DNA from: Choristoneura fumiferana
Taxonomy: Eukaryota > Arthropoda > Insecta > Lepidoptera > Tortricidae
Reading direction: 5' to 3'
Assembly: GCF_025370935.1 (NCBI RefSeq)
Contig: NC_133474.1
Span: 19,415,740 to 19,479,739 of the forward strand
Length of the DNA: 64,000 nucleotides
The notes beneath the pieces were generated by a model. That model had not been told where the DNA came from and searched no databases. It was given only the letters and a program-made list of their open reading frames with translations. Positions 47,450 to 57,950 of this stretch are shown piece after piece. How positions within the stretch are numbered: the stretch's first letter is position 1; every line of letters begins with the position of its first letter. The position numbers and the translations under genes were made by a program.

Positions 47450-48920
47450 ACGACCTTATGGCCTGTCGGTGTACTGCCGTTTCGCCAAAATATTTTTCAA
47501 TGAACTAAAAAAAGTAACGCCTGATTCAATAAATTATTTAAAATATTTTTCGCCAAATTTCACTTCCCAAAAAACTTATCGCAGTAGTTTCATTTCCCAA
47601 ACGAATCTTTACCATATTTACATTTCGCATTTTACTCAGTTGGTCAAATTATCATTTGGCATAATTTCACTTTGTCAATTTTTATTACGACAAACGTTTA
47701 TTAAGCAAACGTTTTATTTTGGCTAATATTGTATTCCAAAAAAATGATTGTTCAAAATGACATTTCGCACAAACCAACCACAGAAGCCAACTGCTACCAG
47801 AAAAGTAGGTTAGGTTGTAACGAGGTGTGTCACAACTCGTTTCTTCCTTACTCTTTGGGCTGTCTGGTCTAACACACATTTTAAGAAAATGACACTTAAA
47901 TTCAATTTTCCTTTTCTAAATTCTACACCTGTTCGATTTACGTCAAGGTAGCCATTCTATTCAGAGCCTCCAAGCTGAACAGATACCTGTCTTTTATCCT
48001 AGATTCTATAAATTTCCTAAAACTCCTTAACTAGCTCATTTACAACACATATATATACGAAGGAAGGTTTATTTCCTTCCACAGTTTCAAATTATTGTGC
48101 AGTGCGTTAGTGAAGTTCATTAGCTTGTGATACTGCTGCACTTCAGTATTATTGATTTGTATAAAATAAAGAACTGGTTACGGAAACGTATGTTGATTAA
48201 CTATGTATTTTTATAATTGTCGATACAATGTCAAAGCATACCTATTTAAATACTTAAGACCGCGTCTGTTTGTCCGCAGGTGCCCTTTTATAATTATCTT
48301 TAATAAATATTACTAGTCTGCCTTCTCCCGCCTTCTTCATTCCTCTACCAACTTCCCCGGTCACTACTGCGTGACAAGGTTAGGTTAGAACTGCGTCTTC
48401 CACAGAAACGAATTGCTATCAGAAAAGTAGATGAGGTTAGACTGCGTCTCAAACAGAAACGAACTGCTATCAGAAAAGTAGGTTAGGTTAGGTTAGAACT
48501 GCGCCCCCCACATAAACGAACTGCTACCAGAAAAGTAGGTTAGGTTAGGGTAAAACTGCGTCCCCCGCAAAAACGAACTGCTATCAGAAAAGTGTAGGTT
48601 AGGTTAGGTTAGAACTGCGCCCCCCACAGAAATGAACTGCTCCCAGAAAAGGAGGTTATTATGTCATGCGATATTTTGGGAAGATTACGTTATGCCAAAT
48701 GATACATTTTACTAAATAATACTTGGTAATATGAAACATGAGTAAATGATGAATTGTGAAACAATAATTTGCCTAAAAAAAATCATTAACTGTAAAATTG
48801 CGATAAGTTTTTTTTGCCAATGATTTTTTGCCAAATGATAATTTGAGTAAAATATTTTGGGATGTGATACTTTGGGAAAAGTTTTTTGCCCATACATTAG
48901 TAATCCCGATCACATGTGTT
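47450..48920. mobile_element. Non-coding element with inverted ATTTCGC/GCCAAA-rich flanks
   Basis: 47465-47770 is rich in CAAA(A/T)TTTCACTT and CATTTCGC words; 48660-48900 holds their complements (GCCAAATGATAATTTG, GCGATATTTTGGGAAG). Between them lies a minisatellite with TTAGG words. It looks like a non-autonomous mobile element; no coding region. Confidence 0.4.
48376..48655. repeat. Minisatellite, five units of 51-59 bp with (GGTTA)n
   Basis: The landmark GCTATCAGAAAAGTAGG-type sequence starts at 48415, 48466, 48523, 48580 and 48639. Each unit has GGTTAGGTTAGGTTAGAACT of varying length and a C-rich stretch. A solitary unit is at about 47783-47825. Confidence 0.85.
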
Positions 48921-49276
48921 TGCCTTTTTCTATAAAATTTACAAGAGGTTTACGGTGACAAGGTAGTACCTTGAAGGTACTAAAGTGTAAAGATAATCCT
49001 TGATAGATGACCTTCAGATGACCTTCACTCTACTCAATTAATAATAATTATTAAAAGTCGTACATCAAGACCTTGTAAAGAATTAATTCTGGGCTAGGTA
49101 TGAGTGTTTGTACTATCTTGTTTTATTATTTGCGTTATGGTGTTACATTTAAAATAAATAATATCCTTGTATTTAAAATTTTGTTTCTTTTTTATAAATC
49201 TCGAACTAAGTATAACTAAGTATATTCGAACTTTCTGTTAGTAAAAGTAATCTGTCATGTTTTACTTCCCGTGTCT

Positions 49277-50385
49277 CAGTCAAAGTCAATTCAATATATC
49301 TTTATTCAATTTAGGCTATGACAAGCTCTTATGAATGTCAAAAAAATCTACTACCGGTTTGGAAAAACCTCTATATTGAGAAGAATCCCGCAAGAAACTA
49401 GTTAGCTTATTTATGTGTTGTTATGGTATCTATCTACCTATCTATCTGTTTAGATTTGTTGTGTATGTGTATTGTATGTGTTAGTTTTATGTATTCTTGA
49501 TACAGCTCTAATCTACTGTAAATTGCACCACCTGCTAAAATGTATTCCTTATTTCTGTCCATTATAAAGGTTGCCTGGAAGAGGTCGCTCTGAAGCGATA
49601 AGGCCGCCTATTGCTTACCTTAGAAAATCTCTATGTATATACTTGTGTTCTCTGTACTGTTTACTGTATTGGTGTGCAATAAAGAGTTATTGTATTGTAT
49701 TGTATTGAAACTGTATTTTTTTAAACAGATTTACATTTAGTTTACAGATTACAAGTATTTAGCACAACTACATTTTTTTAACACAGTAGATTCGCTATTT
49801 GAAGTAATGAATTATCAATACGAATCGGATTATTTCCAAATATCCCTGTTCATGATATAATCATTAATTTTATAATACGCCTTAGAACTTAAAACCTAAA
49901 ACTGCTAAAAGCGGCTCTGAAGCGGTAACGTTTCGTGTGCTCTGCCTACCCCATTTGGGAATACAGGAGTAATGTTTGTGTGTGTGTGAGCCTTAGATAT
50001 TAATGTTTTCTTGATAACAGATATAAATTTGGTATCTGTTTGATCAGTAATATTTTTTGGAATTTTATTGTAAAAACGTATGCAATTTCCCAGAAACGAC
50101 TTTTTGGTTTTAGCCAGTCTTTAAGCTGGAACTCTGAACTTCCCTCTGTTTCTCGTAGAGTTTGGCTTATCGATGTTTGTGGGGAAATCACATATATTTT
50201 TCCTAAGATACATATTTATTTTCAAATACATAAAACGATGCTAGGGTAAGGATACCTGTTTCCATAAAAAAAGATCTTAAACATTCTCGCGTCTTCAAAT
50301 TATAGATTGATCTAGTTGCCCTCTTTTGCACAATAAAAATTTACTCATTTTATGCGGATCTGCTGCAAGCATACAATGTATTGAG
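49277..50385 (-). mobile_element. Jockey/CR1-like LINE, 5'-truncated copy, minus strand
   Basis: Complement of 52455-53130: on the minus strand it reads from a fragment of the reverse transcriptase C-terminal region (GGATCTGCTGCA... in the other copy) through ATATCATGGACAGGGATATT-like sequence to AATTGAATAAAGATATATTG and the TTGACTTTGA tail. A second LINE tail is nested at 49425-49720. It sits inverted, 0.26 kb from the plus-strand copy. Frame is broken; non-functional. Confidence 0.75.
49425..49720 (+). mobile_element. LINE 3' tail nested in the minus-strand LINE
   Basis: GGTTGCCTGGAAGAGGTCGC, GCGATAAGGCCGCC and the tail AATAAAGAGTTATTGTATTG followed by repeated TATTG. A common lepidopteran LINE 3' UTR type. 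It interrupts the matching host LINE sequence on both sides. Confidence 0.65.
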
Positions 50386-50645
50386 TGTTGAGATATCATC
50401 TCAAGCAAACTCAGCCGTAATAGTTTTTCTTGTTAAGTTGACATTTATACTCTCATAATGAATTGACATTCACTTTTAACTTAATGTTTGACGAGAAATA
50501 AGTTTTTGGTAAAAATTTCATTTTTAATAAATGTTTTTTTTGCTGACTGTACTTTTTGTTGACTGTCGGTACTTCTATTGTCACCCAAACTACATTTGCA
50601 TAGCAAATTTCAATTCGATGCCATTAACCATTGAAGAGTTCCGTC

Positions 50646-51414
50646 GGATCACAAAGCTCAAACAGTGAAGTTACCTCGGGCTAGGGGCGGTGTTAATCAA
50701 ACCATAGAAATTAAGCCGTTGAACAAACAAAGACTTGATCGTCTCAAAACAAACATCGCGCAAAAAGTAAACAATTTAAAAGTAAATACTAAAAATCCAA
50801 ACGAAAATTTCAAAATATTGTTAAATACTGTATGCGAGGAATACGATAAAACGTGTAGTAAAAAACGTATTAAAATAGGAAACAAACTATCATTCAATGA
50901 ATGGGCTACACCCGGAATACGTAGGAGTAGGGACGTCTTATATGATCTTTATGATAAGAAATCGTGTACCACTGATGAACGTTTCCACCAGTATGTCAGG
51001 GATTATTCAAAATTGTTCAAAATTATATGTAATAAAGCAAAAGCAGCCCATGTAACTAATAAAATTAAGTCCTCTGATGATAAAATTAAAACAGTTTGGA
51101 AAATTATAAATACTGAAACCGGTCGACGTAAGAACGCGGAGTCCTCTATATCATTAAAGATTAACAACGTATTAGAAACGGACGCGGTTAAAGTAGCTAA
51201 CGAGTTTAATACCTACTTCTCTAAAATCCCCATCGAAACGACAAAATGTCTCGCGTCTTCCTCGAAGTTAGCTGAATCGCTCTTAAAACAAAACGTATCT
51301 ATTCCAAACTTAAGTAATTTTAAATTCACGCATGTCTCTCCCTGTGACATCATTAAGACTTTTAGATTATTGAAAGTAAAAAAAAACGGAAGACTTGTGG
51401 GGCGTCTCAGTTAA
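50646..51414 (+). pseudogene. LINE ORF2, linker region before the reverse transcriptase (frame 1)
   Basis: Open frame with no genuine ATG because the true start was lost by 5' truncation. It encodes the basic linker between endonuclease and reverse transcriptase (motifs A-T-P-G-I-R-R-S and V-W-K-I-I-N). The frame runs into a nine-A run at 51378-51386, where one extra base shifts it: the expected continuation lies in the next frame, and this frame ends at the TAA after 51411. Replication function is lost without the endonuclease. Confidence 0.8.
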
Positions 51415-52876
51415 GGTTCTACATTCCATTTTAGATGTCGTTGCTCCAACTTTAGCATTTATTTTTAATAGCTGTATAGATGAAGGCGTGTTTCCAGATT
51501 TGATGAAATATAGTAAAGTAGTTCCTATTTTTAAATCAGGTGATAAAGATAATCCCTCTGATTATCGTCCTGTGTCCATCCTATCAGCGTTTAGCAAAAT
51601 ATTCGAAAAAATAATGCTGACGCAAATGATCTCGCATTTTAATACCCATAAAATCATGCATCCACAGCAGTTCGGATTCACAAAAGGCAGGTCTACTACA
51701 GACGCGGGTCATAGTTTAGTTAAATTCATATTGCAAGCTTGGGAGGAATCGCATGACGCTATAGGTGTATTCTGCGACCTTTCGAAAGCTTTTGGTTGTG
51801 TGGATCATGATACTTTAATTTGTAAGTTAAATTTTTATGGCATTCGTGGCCTCGCTTTAGAACTCATTAAATCTTACCTCACACAAAGAAAGCAAAAGGT
51901 AGCGATTAACGGAACGGTATCGGAGGGATCTGTGGTCGAAATGGGAGTGCCTCAAGGATCCATTCTTGCCCCATTCCTGTATCTTATTTATGTAAATGAC
52001 CTTACTTATATGGTAAGCCAAAAGTCGGGTATAGTTATGTTTGCTGACGACACGTCTTTACTGCTCAAGGTTAGTAGAAAAGATACCGACTTCATTGAGC
52101 CCAATGAAACCCTGTCCGTGATATCCGCATGGTTTGCTGCCAATAATTTGTTACTAAATCCTAAGAAAACTAAATGTATTAAATTCTCGTTGATAAATTC
52201 ATCTAGCTCGAATTCAGCTTCTAATATAAAGTTAAATGGTCAAACTATTGAATTTGTAAAATCAACAGTATTTTTAGGAATAACGCTCGATTCTAAACTA
52301 CAGTGGGGACCTCACGTCACAGCAATCGCGGGTAGATTGAGCTCTGCTGCTTTTGCAGTTTGGAAAATACGGCAGCTAACCGATGTGGCGACGGCACGGT
52401 TGGTGTATTTTGCTTACTTTAATAGCATTATTTCGTACGGCCTTATTTTATGGGGATCTGCTGCAGACATTGAGTCAATTTTTATCTTACAAAAGAGAGC
52501 AATTAGAGCAGTTTATAATTTGAAGACGCGTGAATCTTTAAGATCTTTTTTTAAGGAAACAGATATCCTAACCCTGCCGTCGCTTTATGTTTTTGAAATA
52601 ATCATGTATGTTAGGAAGAACATATGTGATTTTCCCACTAACGTCGATAAGCCAAAGGCTACTAGAAGCACAGGGAAGCTTAAAGTTCCATCTTACAGAC
52701 TGGCTAAAACCAAAAAATCTTTTCTGGGAAATTGCATACGTTTTTATAATAAAATTCCAAAAAATATTATAAATGAAACGGATACAAAATTCAGATCTAT
52801 TGTCAAGAAGACATTAATATCAAAAGCGTATTATAAAGTTAATGATTATATCATGGACAGGGATATTTGGAAATAA
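51390..52876 (+). pseudogene. LINE ORF2, reverse transcriptase and C-terminus (frame 2)
   Basis: About 493 codons without a stop, continuing the linker in a shifted frame. Reverse transcriptase landmarks in order: fingers D-Y-R-P-V-S-I-L (residues ~56-63), Q-F-G-F with R-S-T-T (~92-102), motif A D-L-S-K-A-F-G (128-134), G-V-P-Q-G-S (184-189), catalytic F-A-D-D (216-219), then F-L-G-I and the C-terminal L-Q-K-R-A-I-R-A. Motif A has glycine where these enzymes normally have a second aspartate (A-F-D). It would copy LINE RNA at a nicked target; here it is a single-frameshift, endonuclease-less relic, though quite recent. The apparent start codon is TTG and has no meaning. Confidence 0.85.
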
Positions 52877-53329
52877 TTCCGATCCGCATTAGCGATCCCT
52901 TCAAATAGCGAACCTACTGTGTTAAAAATAAAGTTGTGTTAAATACTTGTGATGTATACATATCATTTAATAATAATGTAAATCTGTTTTAAAAAAAAAT
53001 ATATACCTCGTTGAGCTTCTTGCCGGATTCTTCTCAGCAGAGGTTTTTTCCGAACCGGTGGTAGATTTTTTTTTGACATTCATAAGTGCTTGTTATAGCC
53101 TAAATTGAATAAAGATATATATTTGACTTTGAGTTCTGTCCTGTGGAGACAATCTTGGCCGGATTACCAGGATGTCATTAACGGATTATTGTATTGTCAC
53201 GCCATTCACATAAGTAAATTTCAAGTCAATCCAACTACTGGAAGTTAGTCGAATTTAACTTGCAAGATTTGATTGCAGACAGACAGACAGACAATGGGAC
53301 AGGTGAAACTTAATAAAAGCGTGTAAAAA

Positions 53330-53652
53330 AACACCCCCCTTTACATCTATGGGAAGTACCCTAAATAATATTTTATTTTAGCACTTATCGGCATAATTGC
53401 CACACATATCTACGCAAAATTGCTAGCAATTTCTAGCACTTATTATCCTCTGAACTAAGCAGCTGACGGATGGACAGACCGATAGACAGACATGGTAAAC
53501 TAAAAGGGTTCCGTTTCTGTCATTTTGGCTATGGAATTTATAAATTTATAAATTATATTCTATTTGTATTTGTATTTTTTGAACGAGTTCAATTTCATAA
53601 GATAACCATAACGGATTTCCCCTGAGTACATAATTATATGCTATTGAGCGTA
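53330..53652 (+). repeat. Duplicated upstream block, copy C, left part
   Basis: Aligns with 42360-42680 and 57470-57745 (for example GACGGATGGACAGACCGATAG and TTCAATTTCATAA...CCTGAGTACATA). The block is interrupted at about 53652 by an RTE-type LINE and resumes at about 55385. Confidence 0.65.
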
Positions 53653-55382
53653 ACAGGGGCTCTAAGGTGTTTACCAGGGATCTGTCTGTTGGTCAAAGCC
53701 GGTTGATGAAGCTCAAGACCGACGACGACAGAATCGTTTCATCCAAACCTGAGCTGTTGGAGGAAGTTGAAAAATTTTATGGACAAATATACACGACAAC
53801 CCGAACACCCGTCAAAAATCTAGCTAAAGACCCGAGGGCTAGATTAACCCGACACTATACCGAAGACATCCCGGACGTCAGCCTGTACGAGATTAGTATG
53901 GCCCTCAAACAGCTAAAGAATGGCAAAGCCCCGGGTGACGACGGAATTACAGCCGAACTTCTGAAGGCGGGTGGTGGACCAGTCCTTAAGGGCCTTCAGA
54001 CGCTGTTTAGTTCCGTCCTTCACCAAGGGAGAACGCCGAAAGCATGGAACAGAAGTGTGGTGGTGCTCTTCTTCAAAAAAGGTGATAACACCTGCTGAAG
54101 AACTATAGAACTATCTCACTTCTGACCCATGTTTACAAGCTGTTTTCCAGGGTCATCACAAACCGTCTCACACGCAGGCTTGACGACTTCCAGCCTCCCG
54201 AACAAGCGGTTTCCGAAAGGCTTAGTACCGTAGACCACATACATGCGTTGCGGCAGGTTATACAGAAGACTGAAGAGTATAACCTCCCCCTTTGCCTGCA
54301 TTTGTGGACTACGAGAAAACCTTCGATTCGATCGAAAACTTGGGCTGTGCTGCAGCTCTCCAGAGGTGCAAGTTGACTATCGGTATATCGAAGTATTGAA
54401 GTATCTGTACAAAAACGCCATTATGTCCGTCCAACTACAGGATCAGAGCACGAAGCCTATTCCTCTGCAGCGGGGAGTCAGACAAGGAGATGTGATCTCT
54501 CCGAAACTGTTCACCGCTGCATTGGGGGATGCTTTTAAGGCCTGACTGGAAAGACGATGCAATAACATTAATGGCGAGTACTTCACTCATCTTCGATTCG
54601 CCGACGACATTGTAGTCATGGCTGAGACCATGGAGGGCCTCGGTGCTATGCTCGCTGACCTCAGTAGAGTTTCCGACCGAGTTGGCCTGAAAATGAACAT
54701 GGACAAGACGAAAGTCATGTCTAATATCCATGTTGTACCAACTCCCGTAGTAGTCGGAGACTCTGCGCTCGAAGTTGTTGACGACTATCTATACCTGGGA
54801 CAAACGGTCCAGTTAGGTAGGTCCAACTTTGAGAAAGAGATCACTCGTCGATTCCGACTCGGCTGGGCAGCGTTCGGGATGCTTTGCAGTGTCTTTTCGT
54901 CCAAATTACCGCAGTGCTTGAAGTCAAAAGTCTTTGACCAGTGTGTGTTGCCAGTGATGACATACGGATCTGAGACGTGGGCGCTAACGATGGGCCTCAT
55001 GAGAAAACTCAAAGTTACTCAGAGGGCTATGGAGAGGGCTATGATCGGGGTTTCTCTGCGGGATAGAATTAGAAATGATGATATCCGCAGTAGAACTAAG
55101 GTTACCGACTAGCCCGAAGAATTGCGAAACTAAAGTGGTAGTGGCCGGGGCACATTGCTCGCAGGACTGATGGCCGATGGGGTCAGAAGATTCTCGAATG
55201 GCGTCCGCGGACCGGGAGACGAGCTGTCGGTAGGCCTCCAACAAGATGGAGCGACGACTTGGTTAAGATCGCGGGATCGCGGTGGATGCGGAAAGCACAA
55301 GACCGGTCTGAGTGGAGAGCCTTGGGGGTGGCCTATGTCCAGCAGTGGACGTCTTTCGGCTGACATGATGATGATGAAGATG
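53653..55382 (+). pseudogene. RTE-type LINE reverse transcriptase, multiply broken
   Basis: 5'-truncated RTE-clade ORF. Visible in order: K-N-G-K-A-P-G-D-D-G-I (near 53920), frameshift at about 54092 (before L-L-K-N-Y-R), further frame changes near 54205 and 54300-54370, R-Q-G-D-V-I-S-P-K-L-F (54480), a premature TGA at 54542, the catalytic F-A-D-D-I-V-V (54597), Y-L-G-Q-T-V-Q, C-V-L-P-V-M-T-Y-G-S-E-T-W, a frameshift at about 55110, TAG between two tryptophans, the Y-V-Q-Q-W end and an ATGATGATGA tail. It splits copy C of the duplicated upstream block between CCTGAGTACATA and the CATAGAT...TTAACCTTAATT side. Non-functional. Confidence 0.85.
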
Positions 55383-55384
55383 AC

Positions 55385-55924
55385 ATAGATTATATTGTTA
55401 TCGTTAACCTTAATTATGACTTTTAGGAGTTTGTCCCAGTAACGGTTAGGCATAAAATAAAATCATACGGTCCAAGTCCGAGTCAGGTCTCATTTTATCC
55501 AAGGTTCTGTACCAAGTAGTTTTAAATCCCACCAAAAACAAAACCGGTCAGAAACGTGTCTGACGTGCCTAAGGTAGGGTCCCGTAGTAGTTATGAAAAA
55601 AAATCTTGCATGCCTTATTTTAACATTGTGGTCGTTGCTATCTGTGTCTTTTTATAACTTGGTCAATAGACAAGTATATACAATAAGTACCTATCTAACA
55701 TTGTGATAATATCAAGAAATAAGAAATTGTTATATTAATTGATTTTAGAATGATGCATATTCTTGTAAATAAAATTTCTGGAATTTCTATACAGTAAAAA
55801 AAAGTTTGTTCAATCTTCCAAAATAGGTACGTAGACTTGAAGATTAAAATACTTAATATTCTTTTTCGAACGCATAAACAGAGGCGTTTTGCTTTAATTA
55901 TACCATTTTTAGATTTTTAGCGAC
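55385..55924 (+). repeat. Duplicated upstream block, copy C, right part
   Basis: Resumes after the RTE LINE with CTTTTAGGAGTTTGTCCC and runs through GTCCAAGTCCGAGTCAGG and GGGTCCCGTAGTAGTTATG to the orphan promoter. Aligns with 42700-43830, without the CA microsatellite. Confidence 0.65.
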
Positions 55925-55982
55925 TTTAAGGAACTTAATCGCCAATTTGAGGATCCCTATAATTTATCTCGAGAGATATAAA
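55925..55982 (+). promoter_or_regulatory. Orphan promoter remnant (copy C), cut at the TATA box
   Basis: CGCCAATTTGAGGATCCCTA...CTCGAGAG...TATAAAT is almost the same as the promoter of paralogue 2. GAGGATCCCT starts at 55949 and TATA at 55977, again 28 bases apart. Immediately after TATAAAT the sequence becomes a MITE (55980-56098), so there is no matching initiator, exon 1 or coding exon. A decayed gene copy. Confidence 0.75.
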
Positions 55983-56098
55983 TAAGTGATCATTTCTGTA
56001 CTTTGTCGCATTCAGTCGTTACACATATGGCTTTTCAAACATGACGTTAAAGTGACAAGGTACCAAAGCGCTCACTTATTTATGACGTTGACTGTACC
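55980..56098. repeat. MITE (AAATAAGTGATCA family) abutting the orphan TATA box
   Basis: Inverted relative of 34125-34262, ending ATTTATGACGTTGACTGTAC. Its outer ~14 bases are missing on the promoter side; the junction lies in the ATAAAT shared by TATA box and MITE. Confidence 0.7.
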
Positions 56099-56107
56099 TA
56101 ACTTAGT

Positions 56108-57045
56108 TTTTAGGGTTCCGTGCCTCAAAAGGAAAAAATGGAACCCTTATATGATCATTTTTTGACAGACGTCTGTCTGACTGTCAAATTTAAATTCTAA
56201 TTCTAATCATTTATTCAGTAAATAGGCCGCAATGGGCACTTTTACACGTCACTTTTACACGTCATTTTTTAAACTACCAGCGCTTTCGGAAAGACCATCA
56301 TTGCCAAGAAGAATGCGCCGCAAGAATAATGGCAGAAAGTCATTTTTTCAAAATAAAAATAAAATAATTACAAATAAAATACTTAAAAACTACAGTATAC
56401 AAATAAAAAAAAAATACAGGGATGTATGGGCCATGGGTATTAAGCTTTGGATTCCGAAGGCAAGCTCACGTCTGCCGCCCCCAAAGTTAGCTCACACGCA
56501 CTCATGTCATGCTCTGAAAGCAAAGCGGTACCTCTGTGTCTGTCTGACTTTCTGTCTGTCTGTCAAGACCCTTTTTCTCGGGAATGCGTTGAGGTATCAA
56601 GCTGAAATTTATATCAAATACTCAGGTCTACTGGTCTGCTGTGAAAATATCAAACTTCTAAGCCAACGCAATCAAAAGATGCAGCTGTTTATGCTGCAAA
56701 TTTCCGCAAATTTTCGAAACACGCAAGGGAATCAAACCCTACCAGGTACTTTCCGTGAACTCAGAATCTTAAAATTTGGTATGAAGGTAGCTATTATAAC
56801 ACAACCAACTAGAAAGTCTGAAAAATCTTGATTTTTTATGTCTGTCTGTAAATATCAATGACCAATATAATCTGACCCCACACTGCGTACATTTTGCTAA
56901 AGAGTAGGGCTCTGCATACACTGGGTGTCTTAAATCACTCGGAAAAAGCGAGAAATATCTTCAAGACACGATTCCCGTTCACTTACATACCTATAAATGT
57001 GTACGGAACCCTCGGTGCGCGAGTCCGACTCGCACTTGCCCGGTT
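56108..57045 (+). repeat. Dispersed repeat (GTGCGACTCGGACTCGC family)
   Basis: GGGTTCCGTGCCTCAAAAGG to GAACCCTCGGTGCGCGAGTC then CGACTCGCACTTGCCCGG. Inverted partner of 36290-36757, split by a LINE tail at 56186-56537. The 199-codon frame at 56232-56831 spans both and is not a gene. Confidence 0.7.
56186..56537 (-). mobile_element. LINE 3' tail (CR1/jockey-like)
   Basis: Minus strand: TTGCGGCGCATTCTTCTTGG, GACGTGTAAAAGTG repeated twice, CCATTGCGGCCTATTTACTG then AATAAATGATTAGAATTAG. Flanked by GTCTGTCTGACTGTC (56171-56185) and GTCTGTCTGACTTTC (56538-56552), a probable 15-bp target duplication, although the site is a microsatellite. Confidence 0.7.
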
Positions 57046-57059
57046 TTTTTAAGGATTTT

Positions 57060-57950
57060 GTATTTTGCATGGAGTTTGCCAAATAGGTAGGTAGGTATAT
57101 TTCATAAGTTAAGTCTGCTATTACTAATATAATTTATTGAGTATTGAGATCTCATCTCAAGCAAACTCAGCCGTAATAGTTTTCCTTGTTAATTTGATAT
57201 TTGTACTCTCATAATGAATTGACATTCGTATTAAATATAATGACCCGGATAACTCACGTCTTAAATCGAGTTTGCGCGCGGTTGCAGCAGCCGCTGAGTC
57301 GCGTTGCTCCGAAGACGAAGGGCTACGGATTAGCCCGAAACATGTCGAGCTAAACTCGATTTAAGACGTGAGTTATCCGGGTCATTATATTTAATATGAG
57401 TGAGTCTCACGGTAGTTTCATGTTCAAAATTGACATTCGCTTTTAACTTAATGTTAGACGAGAAAAAAATCATCCCCGCTTTACATCTATGGGAGGTACT
57501 CTAAATAATATTTTATTTTAGCACTTTATCGGCATAATTGTCACACATGTCTACGCAAAATTACAGCGTTCTAGCACTAATAATTATCCTCTGAGTTAAG
57601 CAGAAGACGGACGGACAGACCGATAGACAGACATGGCAAATTATTAAGGGTTCCGTTTCTGCCATTTTGGCTACGAGTTTTTATTTGCACGAGATCAATT
57701 TCATAAAATAACCACAACAGATTTCTCCTGAGTAGGTACATAGATAATGTTATCCTTAAACTTAGTATAACTTTTAGGGGTTTTTCCCTGTAACGGTTAG
57801 GTAGGTATAAAATAATATGCCACGGTCCAAGCCCGAGTCAGGTCTCATTTATCCAAGGTTCCGTACCGAGTAGTTTTAAATCCCACCAAGAACAAAACCA
57901 GTCAAAAAAGTATCGGACACGCCTAAAATAGGGTCCCATAGCCGTTATGA
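57060..57950 (+). repeat. Duplicated upstream block, copy D, beheaded by a Penelope-like element
   Basis: Same block as copies B and C, ending at GGGTCCCATAGCCGTTATGAAA, after which the Penelope-like element begins. Its promoter-proximal ~350 bases are missing. It also contains the fold-back element at 57229-57396. Confidence 0.65.
57229..57396. repeat. Fold-back MITE with perfect 45-bp arms
   Basis: 57229-57273 and 57352-57396 are exact reverse complements (arms contain ATAATGACCCGGATAACTC). The centre carries the CGAAACATGTCGAGCTA motif seen at 45296-45545. Perfect arms suggest a recent insertion. Confidence 0.85.

Larger units (their letters stand above)
50646..53130 (+). mobile_element. 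Jockey/CR1-like LINE, 5'-truncated, with target duplication
   Basis: A 2.49-kb element ending AATTGAATAAAGATATATAT followed by TTGACTTT. Flanked by GAGTTCCGTC (50636-50645) and GAGTTCTGTC (53131-53140), a 10-bp target duplication with one change. The uninterrupted target is visible at 28827-28870. The endonuclease domain is missing (5' truncation); the reverse transcriptase is nearly whole but shifted once. Confidence 0.85.

Noticed and set aside
48376..48655. Telomere or CRISPR array
   Set aside because: TTAGG words are too few and are embedded in longer units; the 'spacers' are themselves repeats, unlike a CRISPR array, and the genome is an animal's.
56232..56831. 199-codon reading frame
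   Set aside because: It crosses the junctions of a minus-strand LINE tail and a dispersed repeat, so it cannot be one evolved protein.
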